From: Cephaloticoccus capnophilus
GTDB lineage: Bacteria; Verrucomicrobiota; Verrucomicrobiia; Opitutales; Opitutaceae
Length of the DNA stretch: 64,000 nucleotides
Direction of reading: 5' to 3'
Assembly (NCBI RefSeq): GCF_001580045.1
Contig: NZ_LSZP01000003.1
Location: 1-64,000, forward strand
Notes under the pieces: generated by a model
What the model was told of the DNA's origin: nothing
Seen by the model: the letters and a program-made list of their open reading frames with translations, nothing else
Database searches by the model: none
Made by a program: the position numbers and the translations under genes
Shown here: positions 33,552 through 42,819 of the stretch, one piece after another
Layout of the letters: every line of letters starts with the position of its first letter
How positions within the stretch are numbered: position 1 is the first letter of the stretch

Positions 33552-35450
33552 ATGAAGTCTTTCCTTCGCTCGATGCTGGCGGCCTTTGTTGCCTTGGTGC
33601 TGTTTTTTGGTGGGGGCTTTGCGCTGCTGATGCTGGCGGTGGCGATGTTCAGCTTCGTCGGAAAATCGGCTGGGCCGCGCGTGCCCACGGTGCCGAGCGG
33701 GGCTTTCCTCGTGGTGAATTTGGACACGCATTTTCGCGATGCGCCTGCTGGGCCGCCGGACTTTACAATGGCCCTTTTGGGCGGTGGACATCTACCGCCC
33801 ACAGTGCCGCTACGGCGTGCGCTTGACGCGATTCGCACGGCGGCGGACGACGAGCGGATTAAGGGCGTCGTGATTTTTGGCGGGGACAGCGCGACAGGGA
33901 TTGCGGAGCGGCGCGAACTGCGCGCGGCCTTGGCTGACTTTAAGGAGTCGGGAAAGCCGATTCGGGCCTACCTCTCGCTGGCGTCGAGGAGCCAGTATTA
34001 CCTCGCCTCGGTGGCCGATAAGATTGCGCTCGATCCGTTTGGCTTCGTGGCGATACCGGGGCTCGCGAGCCAAGGGCTGTTTTTTAAAAATGCGTTCGAG
34101 AAGCTTGGAGTGGGCGTGCAGGTCACGCGTGTGGGCAAATATAAGAGCGCGGTGGAGCCTTTTACGAGTGACGGATTGAGCGAGGAAAACCGTGAGCAGA
34201 CGCAAATGCTTTTAAATGACGTGTGGGGGAGCTTGCTTGGCGATATGGCGGCCAGTCGTGGCCTTGAGGTGAGCGAGATTCAGGCGGCAGTGGATGCTGA
34301 GGGGGTGTTGCTCGCCGAGTCGGCCCTGAAGCACGGGCTCGTCGACGAGTTGGTCTATCGGGATGAGTTTTTAGCAGCGATGCGGGCGGAGGCGGGGCAC
34401 GGGAGCGATGGAGCAGGAAACCGCTCGTTTAAACAAATCTCGCTCCAGAAATACTCGCGCGCGCTGCGAGCCGGAGAGCGGGCGGGGGTTTTTGTGGAAA
34501 AGGCGGCAGCCGAAAAAAAGAAAAGTGTGGCGGGTGAAGCTGGCGGAGCGCGAAAGCCGCGCGGGCGCGTGGCAGTGCTTTACGCGGAGGGAGCCATCGT
34601 CGATGGGCGTGGAGGGCCCGGGCAAATCGGCGGAGAGCGGTTTGCCCAAGAGCTGCGCACGCTGCGCGAAGACAGCCGAGTGAGCGCGATCGTGCTACGG
34701 GTAAACAGTCCGGGCGGCAGTGCGTCGGCGTCGGAGGCGATACAGCGCGAGTTGAGCTTGGCTGCCCAGTCGAAGCCGGTGGTGGTATCGATGGGCTCGG
34801 TCGCCGCGTCGGGCGGCTACTGGATTTCGACGCCCGCGCAGCGGATTTTTGCCGAGCCAGTTACGATTACCGGCTCAATCGGTGTCGTTGGCGTGTTCTT
34901 CAATATCGAGAGTTTAAGCGAAAAGCTGGGGCTCAATTTTGAGACGGTGAAGACGAGCCGCTTTGCCGATACGGGGGCGATTGACCGCCCGCTCACTGCT
35001 GCCGAGCTCTCGATTGCGCAGCGGAGCGTGGATTGGATTTACGACAAATTCATTGAGCGGGTCGCAGAGGGGCGCGGGCTCGCACCGGACTTTGTGCACG
35101 AGATTGCGCAGGGGCGTGTGTGGTCGGGACTGCGGGCGCAGCGGCTCGGGCTCGTCGATGAGTTGGGCGGGCTGGGCGAGGCGATTGCTTATGCGGCGGA
35201 GGCCGCCGGGCTGGAGCAGGGCCGCTACCGCGTGAGCGAATACCCGAGACCGACGCAGTTTGGCGAAGCCCTTGCGGAGTTCTTCGAGGAGTTCATGCAA
35301 GAGGGTTTTGGCGAAGCGCGTGCGCTGAAGGCGAACGCAGTCGTGCGCGGTCTCTGGCAGCGGGCAGCGAGCGAGCTTCGCGCGCTCGAAAGCTACAACG
35401 ACCCGCAACACGTCTATGCACGGTTGCCGTTAATACTCGAACTGAACTAA
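33552..35450 (+). CDS. sppA: Signal peptide peptidase SppA, 67-kDa type
   Basis: This 632-residue protein has an N-terminal membrane anchor (SMLAAFVALVLFFGGGFALL) and two tandem SppA domains, as in the E. coli enzyme. The likely catalytic Lys is in YYLASVADKI (residue 157) and the nucleophilic Ser in VNSPGGSASASEAI (about residue 389). The flanking region ASGGYWISTPAQRIFAEPVT is also typical. It degrades signal peptides in the membrane. A TTG start 8 codons upstream is possible, but the ATG at 33552 gives a normal N-terminus. Confidence 0.94.
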   Translation: MKSFLRSMLAAFVALVLFFGGGFALLMLAVAMFSFVGKSAGPRVPTVPSGAFLVVNLDTHFRDAPAGPPDFTMALLGGGHLPPTVPLRRALDAIRTAADDERIKGVVIFGGDSATGIAERRELRAALADFKESGKPIRAYLSLASRSQYYLASVADKIALDPFGFVAIPGLASQGLFFKNAFEKLGVGVQVTRVGKYKSAVEPFTSDGLSEENREQTQMLLNDVWGSLLGDMAASRGLEVSEIQAAVDAEGVLLAESALKHGLVDELVYRDEFLAAMRAEAGHGSDGAGNRSFKQISLQKYSRALRAGERAGVFVEKAAAEKKKSVAGEAGGARKPRGRVAVLYAEGAIVDGRGGPGQIGGERFAQELRTLREDSRVSAIVLRVNSPGGSASASEAIQRELSLAAQSKPVVVSMGSVAASGGYWISTPAQRIFAEPVTITGSIGVVGVFFNIESLSEKLGLNFETVKTSRFADTGAIDRPLTAAELSIAQRSVDWIYDKFIERVAEGRGLAPDFVHEIAQGRVWSGLRAQRLGLVDELGGLGEAIAYAAEAAGLEQGRYRVSEYPRPTQFGEALAEFFEEFMQEGFGEARALKANAVVRGLWQRAASELRALESYNDPQHVYARLPLILELN

Positions 35451-35568
35451 GGATCGCAGACCCTGCTGATTGGGGCTCGGCTCGTTGGCCGAGTCGGACG
35501 TCCATCATTTAATAAAAAGGGTCGGCGTACCTGCCGGCGACCTCTCTAACACTCCTTTAACGATTTTT

Positions 35569-36147
35569 ATGGAACACCTATTGATGCGCGATGTGCGCGC
35601 GACACGCATCCCTTCGGGCGAGTCGGTAATGCTACCGATGGGCGCGGAGTTGCGAATTATGCAGGCACTCGGCGGCAACCTCACAGTGCGCAGCGACGAG
35701 GGACTTTTCCTTATCGCTTCGGGTGATGCAGACGCGCTCGGTGGCTATGTGCCGGAAGGCGGTAGCGAGCCGATAGACGAGGGCGGGAGCGGCACGAGCG
35801 CGGCTGCGCAAGCGGCCCCGCGTGAGTTTAGCGCGGATGCGGTGTGGGCTGCGTTGCGCGGCTGCTTCGACCCGGAGATTCCGGTCAACATCGTTGATCT
35901 GGGGCTCGTCTACGATATGGCGATTGAGACGAGCGAGAGTGAGAAAGGCGTGAGGTATCGGGTGGAGGTGAAGATGACGCTCACCGCGCCCGGCTGCGGG
36001 ATGGGCCCGGTAATCGCCGAAGACGCGCGTGCGCGAATCGCCGCACTGCCCGACGTCGAAGACGTAAAGGTGCACATCGTCTGGGACCCAGTCTGGGTGC
36101 CGCAGATGATTTCCGAGGCGGGCCGCAAAAAACTCGGCCTCGAGTAG
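35569..36147 (+). CDS. sufT: SufT-like iron-sulfur assembly protein (MIP18/DUF59)
   Basis: This 192-residue protein has a C-terminal MIP18/DUF59 domain (ALRGCFDPEIPVNIVDLGLV, then MTLTAPGCGMGPVIAEDARA and VHIVWDPVWVPQMISEAGRK). The N-terminal region (TRIPSGESVMLPMGAELRIM) is the extension that distinguishes SufT from shorter DUF59 proteins. It is thought to help iron-sulfur cluster maturation. No other suf gene is in the window. An Ala/Ser/Gly linker of about 25 residues separates the two parts. The ATG at 35569 is chosen from the family start. Confidence 0.85.
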   Translation: MEHLLMRDVRATRIPSGESVMLPMGAELRIMQALGGNLTVRSDEGLFLIASGDADALGGYVPEGGSEPIDEGGSGTSAAAQAAPREFSADAVWAALRGCFDPEIPVNIVDLGLVYDMAIETSESEKGVRYRVEVKMTLTAPGCGMGPVIAEDARARIAALPDVEDVKVHIVWDPVWVPQMISEAGRKKLGLE

Positions 36148-36250
36148 TCGCGTCGCTTCGGACAAGTCGAACCTTTCCCTGCCGGAAGGCAGGTAGACTC
36201 ACTTGCTCGCTGCATCTTGTTCGCGAGATCGATGGAAGAGGTCACTGGCC

Positions 36251-37339
36251 TCACGCGGCCACTGTTTCCAGTGAGCAGCCGTCTGACTGCGGGGTTTCAC
36301 AATTGGGGCGTGCGATGACGCCCGGGTAGGGTTCGTCTGAAAAGGGTTTTCCCGGCTCGGAAAGCAGGTGTGTGTCGCAGATTTGGAAGAGTTCGGTGGC
36401 AGTGCTTGCGCGGCGGATGGCATGGAGAAATGCCCCAGCGGGATCGACGCTTTGGCCCACAAAGTTGAGGTATTTCTTCATCTTGTTGACGTGCGCGCGC
36501 TCGGGAAAATCCGCGCTGCGCGTCGCTTCGTAGAGCCGCTCAATGTAATCGCGAACTTGAGCGAGGACGACGGGGGGCGGTTCGCGATCGGCGAGCGTGT
36601 CACGGCACTGGGAAAAAATCCACGGGTTGCGAATCGCGTGGCGGCCAATCATCACGCCTGCGCTTCCGGTTGCCGTGAGGACGTCGCGGGCTTTGGTGGC
36701 AGAGGTGATGTTGCCGTTGGCGAGGACGGGGCAGGGAACGCGCGCGGCGGCGTGGGCGATAAAGTCGTAGTGGACCTCGCTGCGGTAGCCTTCGCGGACG
36801 GTGCGCCCGTGAACGCTGAGCAGGTCAACACGGTGCTGGGAGACGCTATCGAGAATCGTGTTGAAGTGGGCTGTATCCTCGAAGCCGATACGCATTTTGA
36901 CGGTAAAAGGGCAGTCGCTGCCGCACGCGTCGCGCAGGGCGGCGAGGAGTTCGGCAATGCGTTGCGGGTCTCGCAAAAGCCCGCCGCCGACGTTTTTCTT
37001 ATAAACCTTGGGCGCGGGGCAGCCGAGGTTTAGGTCGATTCCGGCGATTGCGTGCGTGCGCAGTTCGCGGACGGTGCGGATGAGTTGTGGAGTGTCTTCG
37101 CCGATGAGTTGGGCGAAGATGGGGCGGCCCGTGTCGTTTTCGTCAATTGAGCGCAGGATGTGCTTTTCGGGGCGCGACTGGGAGTGAACGCGGAAGAACT
37201 CGGTGAAAAAATAGTCCGGTGCGCCGTAGTGCGCGATGACCCGCATGAAGGCGAGGTCGGTCACGTCCTGCATCGGGGCGAGTGCTGTCAGCGGCTGCCC
37301 GAGGATATGTCCGCTCGGAAGTTTAGGAAGCTGGCTCAT
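36251..37339 (-). CDS. dus: tRNA-dihydrouridine synthase
   Basis: This 362-residue Dus family flavoenzyme starts with ALAPMQDVTDLAFMRVIAHYG (FMN-binding strand). It then has GIDLNLGCPAPKVYKKNVGG with the catalytic Cys in GCPAP, followed by FTVKMRIGFED, LLSVHGRTVREGYRSEVHYD, VLANGNITSATKA and VMIGRHAIRNPWIF. It reduces uridine in the D loop of tRNA. The exact subfamily (DusA, B or C type) cannot be fixed by eye. The C-terminal 25 residues are non-conserved. It is convergent with sufT and 65 bp upstream of the next start on its strand. Confidence 0.92.
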   Translation of the reverse strand: MSQLPKLPSGHILGQPLTALAPMQDVTDLAFMRVIAHYGAPDYFFTEFFRVHSQSRPEKHILRSIDENDTGRPIFAQLIGEDTPQLIRTVRELRTHAIAGIDLNLGCPAPKVYKKNVGGGLLRDPQRIAELLAALRDACGSDCPFTVKMRIGFEDTAHFNTILDSVSQHRVDLLSVHGRTVREGYRSEVHYDFIAHAAARVPCPVLANGNITSATKARDVLTATGSAGVMIGRHAIRNPWIFSQCRDTLADREPPPVVLAQVRDYIERLYEATRSADFPERAHVNKMKKYLNFVGQSVDPAGAFLHAIRRASTATELFQICDTHLLSEPGKPFSDEPYPGVIARPNCETPQSDGCSLETVAA

Positions 37340-37403
37340 TGGGTGGGAGAGTCACATGACGAGGCGACACCGACACCTCGCAAAATAAAATAGTCTGCGA
37401 CTG

Positions 37404-38258
37404 CTAATTGAAGCCGAGCAGGGCGATTTTGGCTTCTCGGGCGCGGGCGAGGATGGCGGGCTTATCGAGGAGGATGACGCTGCCGACCTTGAGCGCGGCG
37501 GCGTGAATGCCCGCTTCGCGCATGACCTCGAGCGTGTGCAGGCCGAAGCAGGGCACATCGAAGCGGTAGTCTTGCGCGGGTTTCACGGTTTTCACGAAGA
37601 GGGCTTCTTCGGTTTTAAATTGTCCGGCGCGGCGGAGCATTTCGTCGGTGCCCTCGAAGGCTTCGACGGCGAGGACGGTGCCTTTGCGCACGACGCAGCC
37701 TTGGCCGATATCGAGCCGTGCACACTCACGGGCGATTTGGATGCCGTGCTCTAGGTATTCGGGGGCGATTGCGAATTTTCCGCCTGTCATGCAGCCCTCG
37801 GTGGGCAAGTGCGCGTCGAGGAAGCTGCGTGCGTCGAGCAGCGGGATGCCGAGTTTTTCGATTTCAGCGGCAATTGCGCCAAAGATCGTTTCGGCATTTC
37901 GGCGTTTGAGGGAAAAGAGGATTTGGGCGGCCTTGAGGTCGGGGTGTAGTCCTTTGAAAAGGCGACGTGGGGTGATTTGGCCCGCCATGAGCGCGGAGCC
38001 GCAGCCAAAGCGTGCGAGGGTTTTTAGGAGTTTGCCGAGTTGGCCAACGAGGATGATTTCGCGTTCGGCAGGCGGGAAAAGCGCAAGGAGTTCGGCGGAG
38101 GTTTCGCCCTCGAAGGCAATCAGCCGGACGGCGACTCCGGTGCGTCGTGCGGCCTCGGCGACGAGCAGCGGATAATGGCCCTTGCCCGCAATGAGCCCCA
38201 GTGGGCGAGTGGGATCAAAGTTTTCAGGCAGGAACGCAGAAAGAGGAGTGTTTGGCAT
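37404..38258 (-). CDS. lpxI: UDP-2,3-diacylglucosamine pyrophosphatase LpxI
   Basis: This 284-residue protein of the LpxI (DUF1009) family starts with GLIAGKGHYPLLVAEAARR. It continues with GQLGKLLKTLARFGCGSALM, AGQITPRRLF, LDARSFLDAHLPTEGCMTGG, CARLDIGQGCVVRKGTVLAV and EAFEGTDEML, and ends in a C-terminal VGSVILLDKPAILARAREA. It makes lipid X in lipid A synthesis and marks the organism as Gram-negative with LPS. It is followed by dus. A fragment of a PIN-toxin gene lies directly upstream. Confidence 0.93.
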   Translation of the reverse strand: MPNTPLSAFLPENFDPTRPLGLIAGKGHYPLLVAEAARRTGVAVRLIAFEGETSAELLALFPPAEREIILVGQLGKLLKTLARFGCGSALMAGQITPRRLFKGLHPDLKAAQILFSLKRRNAETIFGAIAAEIEKLGIPLLDARSFLDAHLPTEGCMTGGKFAIAPEYLEHGIQIARECARLDIGQGCVVRKGTVLAVEAFEGTDEMLRRAGQFKTEEALFVKTVKPAQDYRFDVPCFGLHTLEVMREAGIHAAALKVGSVILLDKPAILARAREAKIALLGFN

Positions 38259-38275
38259 GGTGACTCGGAGTCGGC

Positions 38276-38359
38276 GAACGGGTTGAGCACTCGAACTCCT
38301 GTTTGCTGGAAATCGGAGACATTACGCGTGACGACCGTGAGCCCGCGCCGGTGGGGCAT
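38276..38359 (-). pseudogene. PIN-domain (VapC-like) toxin, C-terminal remnant
   Basis: The reading frame RRGLTVVTRNVSDFQQTGVR followed by VLNPF is the typical C-terminal end of VapC/FitB PIN toxins (last strand, conserved TRN-x-x-DF). The rest of the domain and any antitoxin are missing, and the frame runs on without a stop into lpxI. I read it as a deletion scar of a toxin-antitoxin module. It is too short to be active. Confidence 0.5.
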
Positions 38360-38476
38360 GATGGGTCGAGTGGTTTTTCCGAAGCGGACTCTTGGCGCAC
38401 CACCCCCGATAAGGAAAGCCGATTAACGTGACACGAGGCTCACCGTCGCTTGCCGCTTGGCACAAGCTACTGTGCG

Positions 38477-38516
38477 AAAAACGAAAAAGAGCGACCCGCT
38501 TGGGTTCGGGGCGCTC
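38477..38516 (-). terminator. Rho-independent terminator after the BY-kinase gene
   Basis: On the reverse strand GAGCG-C-CCCG pairs with CGGG-T-CGCTC around an 8-nt loop, followed by TTTTTCGTTTTT. It lies about 30 bp after the stop of the exopolysaccharide kinase gene and closes the 38546-43752 gene group. Confidence 0.85.
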
Positions 38517-38545
38517 TTTCAGAAGATAATAGGCTCGGCTTTCGC

Positions 38546-40795
38546 TTACGCGATTTCGCTGACTTCGGCCTCCTCGACGACCTTCTTTGGTCGCTTGGTT
38601 TCTCGCTCTGGCCGGTCGACTCGCTCGGTGTATTTGCCGTAGCTGCGGTAGTAACGGTAGTTGGAGTAATACTCGACGCGGCGCGGGGTGAGCCCGTTGA
38701 GAACGACGCCGAGGACTTCCGTCTTCGCGTTGCGCAGCGCACGCATGTAGAGCTGGATGTGCTTACGGTGGGCACGGTTGAAGCGGCACACGTAGGCGAC
38801 CTCGTCCACACGCTCGGCGATGAGCAGCCCATCGGTGACGGCCCCGAGCGGGGGCGAGTCGATAATGATGAGGTCGTAGTAGTGGCCGAGTTTTTGAAGC
38901 AGGTCACCGAAGAAGGGAGATTCCAAGAGCTCGGTGGGGCGGCGGGAGCGTCCGCCGGAGCGCAAGAGCGAGAGGTTTTCGCTGAGTTTGACGATGCCTA
39001 GGGTGGAGTCGTTGGGCAGGTCGCAGTCGAGGTCGCCGTCGGCCTCGTAGAAGGCGATGATGCCACTGGTGTTGGCGAGGTCGAAGCGGCGGTGGAGCAT
39101 GGGGCGGCGCAAGTCGCAGTCGACGAGGAGCGTGCGTTTACCGTGGCGGGCGAAGCTGGCCGCGAGGTTGGCCGAGACGAGGGTCTTGCCTTCGCCCGGG
39201 ATGGTGCTGGTGACGAGCATCGACTTCGGGTAATCGACGAGGCTATGCGTCTTGGCCGCGCCGTAGATGCCCATGAAGGCTTCGACAGCGGTCGGGTGCG
39301 TGTCTTTGAGCAGCAGTGTGTATTTGTCTTCGTCTTTGACGGAGGCGAGGTCGGGGACGATGCCGAGGAGGCTCGTGCCGAGGAAGTTTTCGATGTCCCA
39401 GGCGCTCTTGATCCGGTCGTCGATAAAATCGAGACCAAAGGCTGTGCCGAAGAAGACCACGCAGAACATCATGACGCACATGCGGACGATTTTCGGGAAA
39501 TTGGGCGTGTAGGGGCGGCCGGAGACTTGAGCGCGGTCGAGGAGCCGGATCGGCACTTTTTCCAGATACTTAGTGGTGGTGGTCTGGTTAAGCCGGTCGA
39601 GGATCTGCATGTAGTTTGCGCGGGCGACGGCGGCTTCGTTTTGGAGGCTCTCGAAGTCGACCCGCATGTTGCGCAGGCTGAGGGCTTCTTTCTCGTTTTC
39701 GGCGTATTCGTTTTCGAGCTGCGCGATGGTTTTCTTTACCTCAATGAGGCTGGTTTTGAGGTCAGCGATTGCGCCTTGGACGGCGAGGTCAAGGTGCTCT
39801 TGGGTGATGATGATTGCGTTAGTCACCTCGATCATCCGCGGGTGCCGCTCTAGGTAGCGCTCGGCGAGTCGCGCTTGCTCTTGGAGGAGCGTGGTCATTT
39901 GGCCGCGCAGCGGGGCGACCGTGTTGTAGTTCCCGATGTAGGTGATTTCGAGGAGGTTTGCTCCGGCCTCTTGATAGTCGTCGACCTGCTTGGCGAGTGA
40001 CTCGACTTCGAGGAGTCGCAGTCGCGCCTGAGTGAGTGAGCCGTTAACAGCGAGGAGGCGGCTATCGACGATACTTGTGCTGTTATCGAGCGAGATGAGG
40101 TTATGCCGCTGCATATACTCTTGCTGGCGCTGGGCCTTGGCCTCGGATTCGAGCCGAAGTTGCTCGGCTCGCTCGCGTAGAAAGTCGACGGCGGTGTCGT
40201 TTACGCCGCTGATGTTTTCGAGCAGGTAGCTGAGGAATTGGTCAACGTGGCGTTGGGCGAGGATGGCGGCGGCCTCGGGATCTTGGTGGCCGACGGTGAG
40301 GCGCAGGATGAAGCTGTTGCGCACAGGGTCGATGCTGAGGAGGCCGAGCATCGCAGCCAGCGGCGGGAGCGGCTCACCTGGCGCTTGGCTTTTCAGATAA
40401 GGCCGCTGGATGATGGCGACTTCTTCGGGGGTGAGAGACTCAAGGACGCGCGTGCGGACGCGGTTACTGGTGAGCTGGTGAATGTAGGTGTTAAGATCGA
40501 GCTCGTTGCGGATGGTCGCATCCATGACCGTCTGCGTGGTGACGACCGTTTCGGGACGCTCGAACTGGATGATGGCCGTGCTGGCATACATGGGTGTCTG
40601 CCGCGCTTGGTAGTAGCCAATGACGAGCGAGACGAGCAGAGCGAGCGGGAGCGCGATCCAGAATCGCTCACGCAAGATTACATAGTAATCGCGCAGCGAG
40701 CGGCGTTGCTCGACAGGTGCATCTGCGGCAGAGGAAGAGGGCGCCGCGCCCAAGGGCACAGGCGGCGTGGGCGACGAGCCAGCGGGTTCGGCCAT
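38546..40795 (-). CDS. Wzz/BY-kinase: polysaccharide chain-length regulator with tyrosine kinase
   Basis: This 749-residue inner-membrane protein has a Pro/Ala-rich start, TM1 near residues 46-66 (IALPLALLVSLVIGYYQA) and a Wzz domain. A long coiled coil at about 200-410 and TM2 near 435-455 (MCVMMFCVVFFGTAFGL) follow. The cytoplasmic BY-kinase has Walker A STIPGEGKT near 532, Walker A' LLVDCDLRRP and Walker B LIIIDSPPLGAVTD. A tyrosine cluster near 708-723 (YYSNYRYYRSYGKY) is the expected autophosphorylation site. With the Wza-like gene just upstream it should control export of an exopolysaccharide. No glycosyltransferases are in the window. Confidence 0.93.
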   Translation of the reverse strand: MAEPAGSSPTPPVPLGAAPSSSAADAPVEQRRSLRDYYVILRERFWIALPLALLVSLVIGYYQARQTPMYASTAIIQFERPETVVTTQTVMDATIRNELDLNTYIHQLTSNRVRTRVLESLTPEEVAIIQRPYLKSQAPGEPLPPLAAMLGLLSIDPVRNSFILRLTVGHQDPEAAAILAQRHVDQFLSYLLENISGVNDTAVDFLRERAEQLRLESEAKAQRQQEYMQRHNLISLDNSTSIVDSRLLAVNGSLTQARLRLLEVESLAKQVDDYQEAGANLLEITYIGNYNTVAPLRGQMTTLLQEQARLAERYLERHPRMIEVTNAIIITQEHLDLAVQGAIADLKTSLIEVKKTIAQLENEYAENEKEALSLRNMRVDFESLQNEAAVARANYMQILDRLNQTTTTKYLEKVPIRLLDRAQVSGRPYTPNFPKIVRMCVMMFCVVFFGTAFGLDFIDDRIKSAWDIENFLGTSLLGIVPDLASVKDEDKYTLLLKDTHPTAVEAFMGIYGAAKTHSLVDYPKSMLVTSTIPGEGKTLVSANLAASFARHGKRTLLVDCDLRRPMLHRRFDLANTSGIIAFYEADGDLDCDLPNDSTLGIVKLSENLSLLRSGGRSRRPTELLESPFFGDLLQKLGHYYDLIIIDSPPLGAVTDGLLIAERVDEVAYVCRFNRAHRKHIQLYMRALRNAKTEVLGVVLNGLTPRRVEYYSNYRYYRSYGKYTERVDRPERETKRPKKVVEEAEVSEIA

Positions 40796-40801
40796 GTTTC
40801 G

Positions 40802-41431
40802 TTAGATAATGCGTTCGGGGACGTAGACGATATCACCTGGCTGGAGCGCGAGGGAGTTGTCTTCGACGCTCGCGCGGGAGCGCCCTCGGATCAGACTTTG
40901 GACGTCAACGACAAATTTTTCAGTGGAGCCGTCAGCCTTTACTCGGGTGACGGTGACGGCAGAGCCGCGAGCAACATCGGTGAAGCCGCCCGCACGGGTG
41001 ACGAGTTCGACCAAGGTCATCGTTTGCTCAATAGGCAGCGGATAGCGGCCGGGGGCTCTGACTTGGCCTTGGATGGAGATTTCGCGCGGCGCGTAGTCGA
41101 CGATGGAAATGGTGACTTGTGGGCTGCGCAGGTAGCGTTCGTTTTGATACGCGCGGGCAATTGCCTGCTCGGCTTCGGGGATAGTGTGACCGGCGATTCG
41201 GATCTGGCCGAGGAGTGGCAGGTTAACCATGCCGCTGGCATCGACGCGGGCCGTGATTTCTAAATCGGACTCTTGGAAGACGACGACGCGCAGTGTGTCG
41301 TTGGTCGCTATCCGGTAGGTAGTCGGTGCAGCTCCGTAGCGACTGCTGGAGATTTGGGCAGAGGCAAAGGCGAAGCTAGCCAAAAACACTAGCAGGCAAG
41401 AGAGGGCTTGGGCGTATACGGAGCGTGTCAC
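40802..41431 (-). CDS. Polysaccharide export outer-membrane protein (Wza-like)
   Basis: This 209-residue protein has a signal peptide ending near SAQISSS and a poly-export domain (YRIATNDTLRVVVFQESDLE, MVNLPLLGQIRIAGHTIPEA). One SLBB domain follows (ISIQGQVRAPGRYPLPIEQT, LVELVTRAGGFTDVARGSAV) and the end is LALQPGDIVYVPERII. It is shorter than E. coli Wza and lacks its C-terminal membrane helix. No lipobox Cys is seen. The start is GTG. The gap to the kinase gene is 6 bp, so the two are co-translated. Confidence 0.92.
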   Translation of the reverse strand: MTRSVYAQALSCLLVFLASFAFASAQISSSRYGAAPTTYRIATNDTLRVVVFQESDLEITARVDASGMVNLPLLGQIRIAGHTIPEAEQAIARAYQNERYLRSPQVTISIVDYAPREISIQGQVRAPGRYPLPIEQTMTLVELVTRAGGFTDVARGSAVTVTRVKADGSTEKFVVDVQSLIRGRSRASVEDNSLALQPGDIVYVPERII

Positions 41432-41489
41432 CGTGAAAAGAGCCTTGGGTTTTGCTAATTAAGCGAGCGATAGGCAGCGAGGCCGCTTC

Positions 41490-42635
41490 TTAGAAGCGGC
41501 TGCTGGCGGAGAGGCTAAGCGAGTCGCGGTCGTAGTCGGAGATCGCGGTGTTCGACCAGTTGCGGAAGTAGTTGTAGCCGAGGTGAAGCCGCAGGTAGTC
41601 GCCGTAGACTGCGTAAGACGCACCGACGTTGGCCCCGAAGAACTGGTCTTTACGTCCACCGCCGCCTAGGCCGAGGAAGCGCGACTCACCGCCGTTGATG
41701 CCGCCGTTGACGCTGAAGCGTGGGGTCAGTGAGTAGCTGACGTTTGTACCTGCGCTAAGCGTGTCGGTGTGGATGTTGGTCGAGGCGACGCTGAAGTCCT
41801 TCGAGATGAAGAATGCAGCGTTGAACTTTGGGGAGATCCGCCAGTTGGCCGAGCCGGACATCGTCAGGCTGCTGTGCGAGCCTTGCCACTTCTTGGTGTT
41901 ATTGCGCTGTTGATAACCCATGTGGAAGCTGCCTGTGAGCTTGGCCAAGATTTTGCCGTTAACGCCGACTAGGAAAGCATGGTCGTAGTAAGAGTCGTGC
42001 GCACTGGTTTCACCGTAGCGACCGCGATAGCTGGCAGTGAGGTCGGTTTGGTCGGTATAAGCGTAGTTGAGGCCAGTGCTCCAGTTGGTCACGCGGTCGT
42101 CAACCAAGTAGCCGGGGGCGTTGCGGAAGGTGCGCTCATGAAAGCCACCGCCAAAGGTGAGCGAGTAGCGCGAGATGATCGGATATTTCAAGCTACCTTG
42201 CGCGTTATAGTACCAAGATTCGTTACGAATATTGGCTGCCGAGTCCGCGCGGTTTTGGCGAGCTCCACTCAGGGAGAGCGTGCCAGTCGTGCGCCCCGTG
42301 TGCTTGGACAGGCTGAGGCTCATGTCTGGGTTCGCGAAGTTTTCTTCGCTGTGGTTGTTGAAGCGGCTGATGTTTGCCGTGGCGTTGGCATCAATACTGA
42401 TGATTCCGGCGCGCCGTGAGAAGTTTACTCCCACGTTGGCGAACCAGATATGGTCGCTCGTTGTGTCCGCACTGGAGTTTATATTAGAGTCCCAAGACAT
42501 GCCTGTGGACACGTTAACGAAGATGCTGTTCTGCCCATCGTTAAAGGTTACGAGGCTGTAGCCCGGCGTAGTGGCGAAGAGGCCAAGGAGGGCAGCAACA
42601 GGCACTGCGAGTTTGGAGGAGGTGATTTTCATCAT
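41490..42635 (-). CDS. Outer-membrane beta-barrel protein of the export locus
   Basis: This is a protein of about 381 residues. The signal peptide (MMKITSSKLAVPVAALLGLF, ending near TPGYS) decides the start at 42635. The annotated frame extends 15 codons upstream to a TTG that would spoil the signal. The mature part is a series of amphipathic strands of alternating residues with aromatic girdles (YSLTFGGGFHERTF, FNAAFFISKDFSV, LRLHLGYNYFRNWS) and ends in Phe (SLSASSRF), as expected for a barrel. It resembles the barrel proteins found next to Wza/BY-kinase loci in exosortase or exopolysaccharide clusters. A role as a secretion pore or anchor is inferred from context. Confidence 0.8.
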   Translation of the reverse strand: MMKITSSKLAVPVAALLGLFATTPGYSLVTFNDGQNSIFVNVSTGMSWDSNINSSADTTSDHIWFANVGVNFSRRAGIISIDANATANISRFNNHSEENFANPDMSLSLSKHTGRTTGTLSLSGARQNRADSAANIRNESWYYNAQGSLKYPIISRYSLTFGGGFHERTFRNAPGYLVDDRVTNWSTGLNYAYTDQTDLTASYRGRYGETSAHDSYYDHAFLVGVNGKILAKLTGSFHMGYQQRNNTKKWQGSHSSLTMSGSANWRISPKFNAAFFISKDFSVASTNIHTDTLSAGTNVSYSLTPRFSVNGGINGGESRFLGLGGGGRKDQFFGANVGASYAVYGDYLRLHLGYNYFRNWSNTAISDYDRDSLSLSASSRF

Positions 42636-42819
42636 CTGTCTAAGGTTAGCGGAGAGAGCGCGGGTGTTAGGTTTTAGCAAAAAGAGGAGAGGGGAGGGGA
42701 CAAATGGGCTCCTAACGAAAGCGAGGTGTTACTTACCGATAAACCAAAAGAGGCAGGGTGAGGGAGAGAGGCTACACACATACTCTCTCCCAATTATTGG
42801 CCGGATAGCGACTTAAGTC

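Noticed and set aside
36178-36193. CCTGCC-GGAA-GGCAGG hairpin between sufT and dus as a terminator
   Set aside because: No T-tract follows on either strand; it may be chance in GC-rich DNA.
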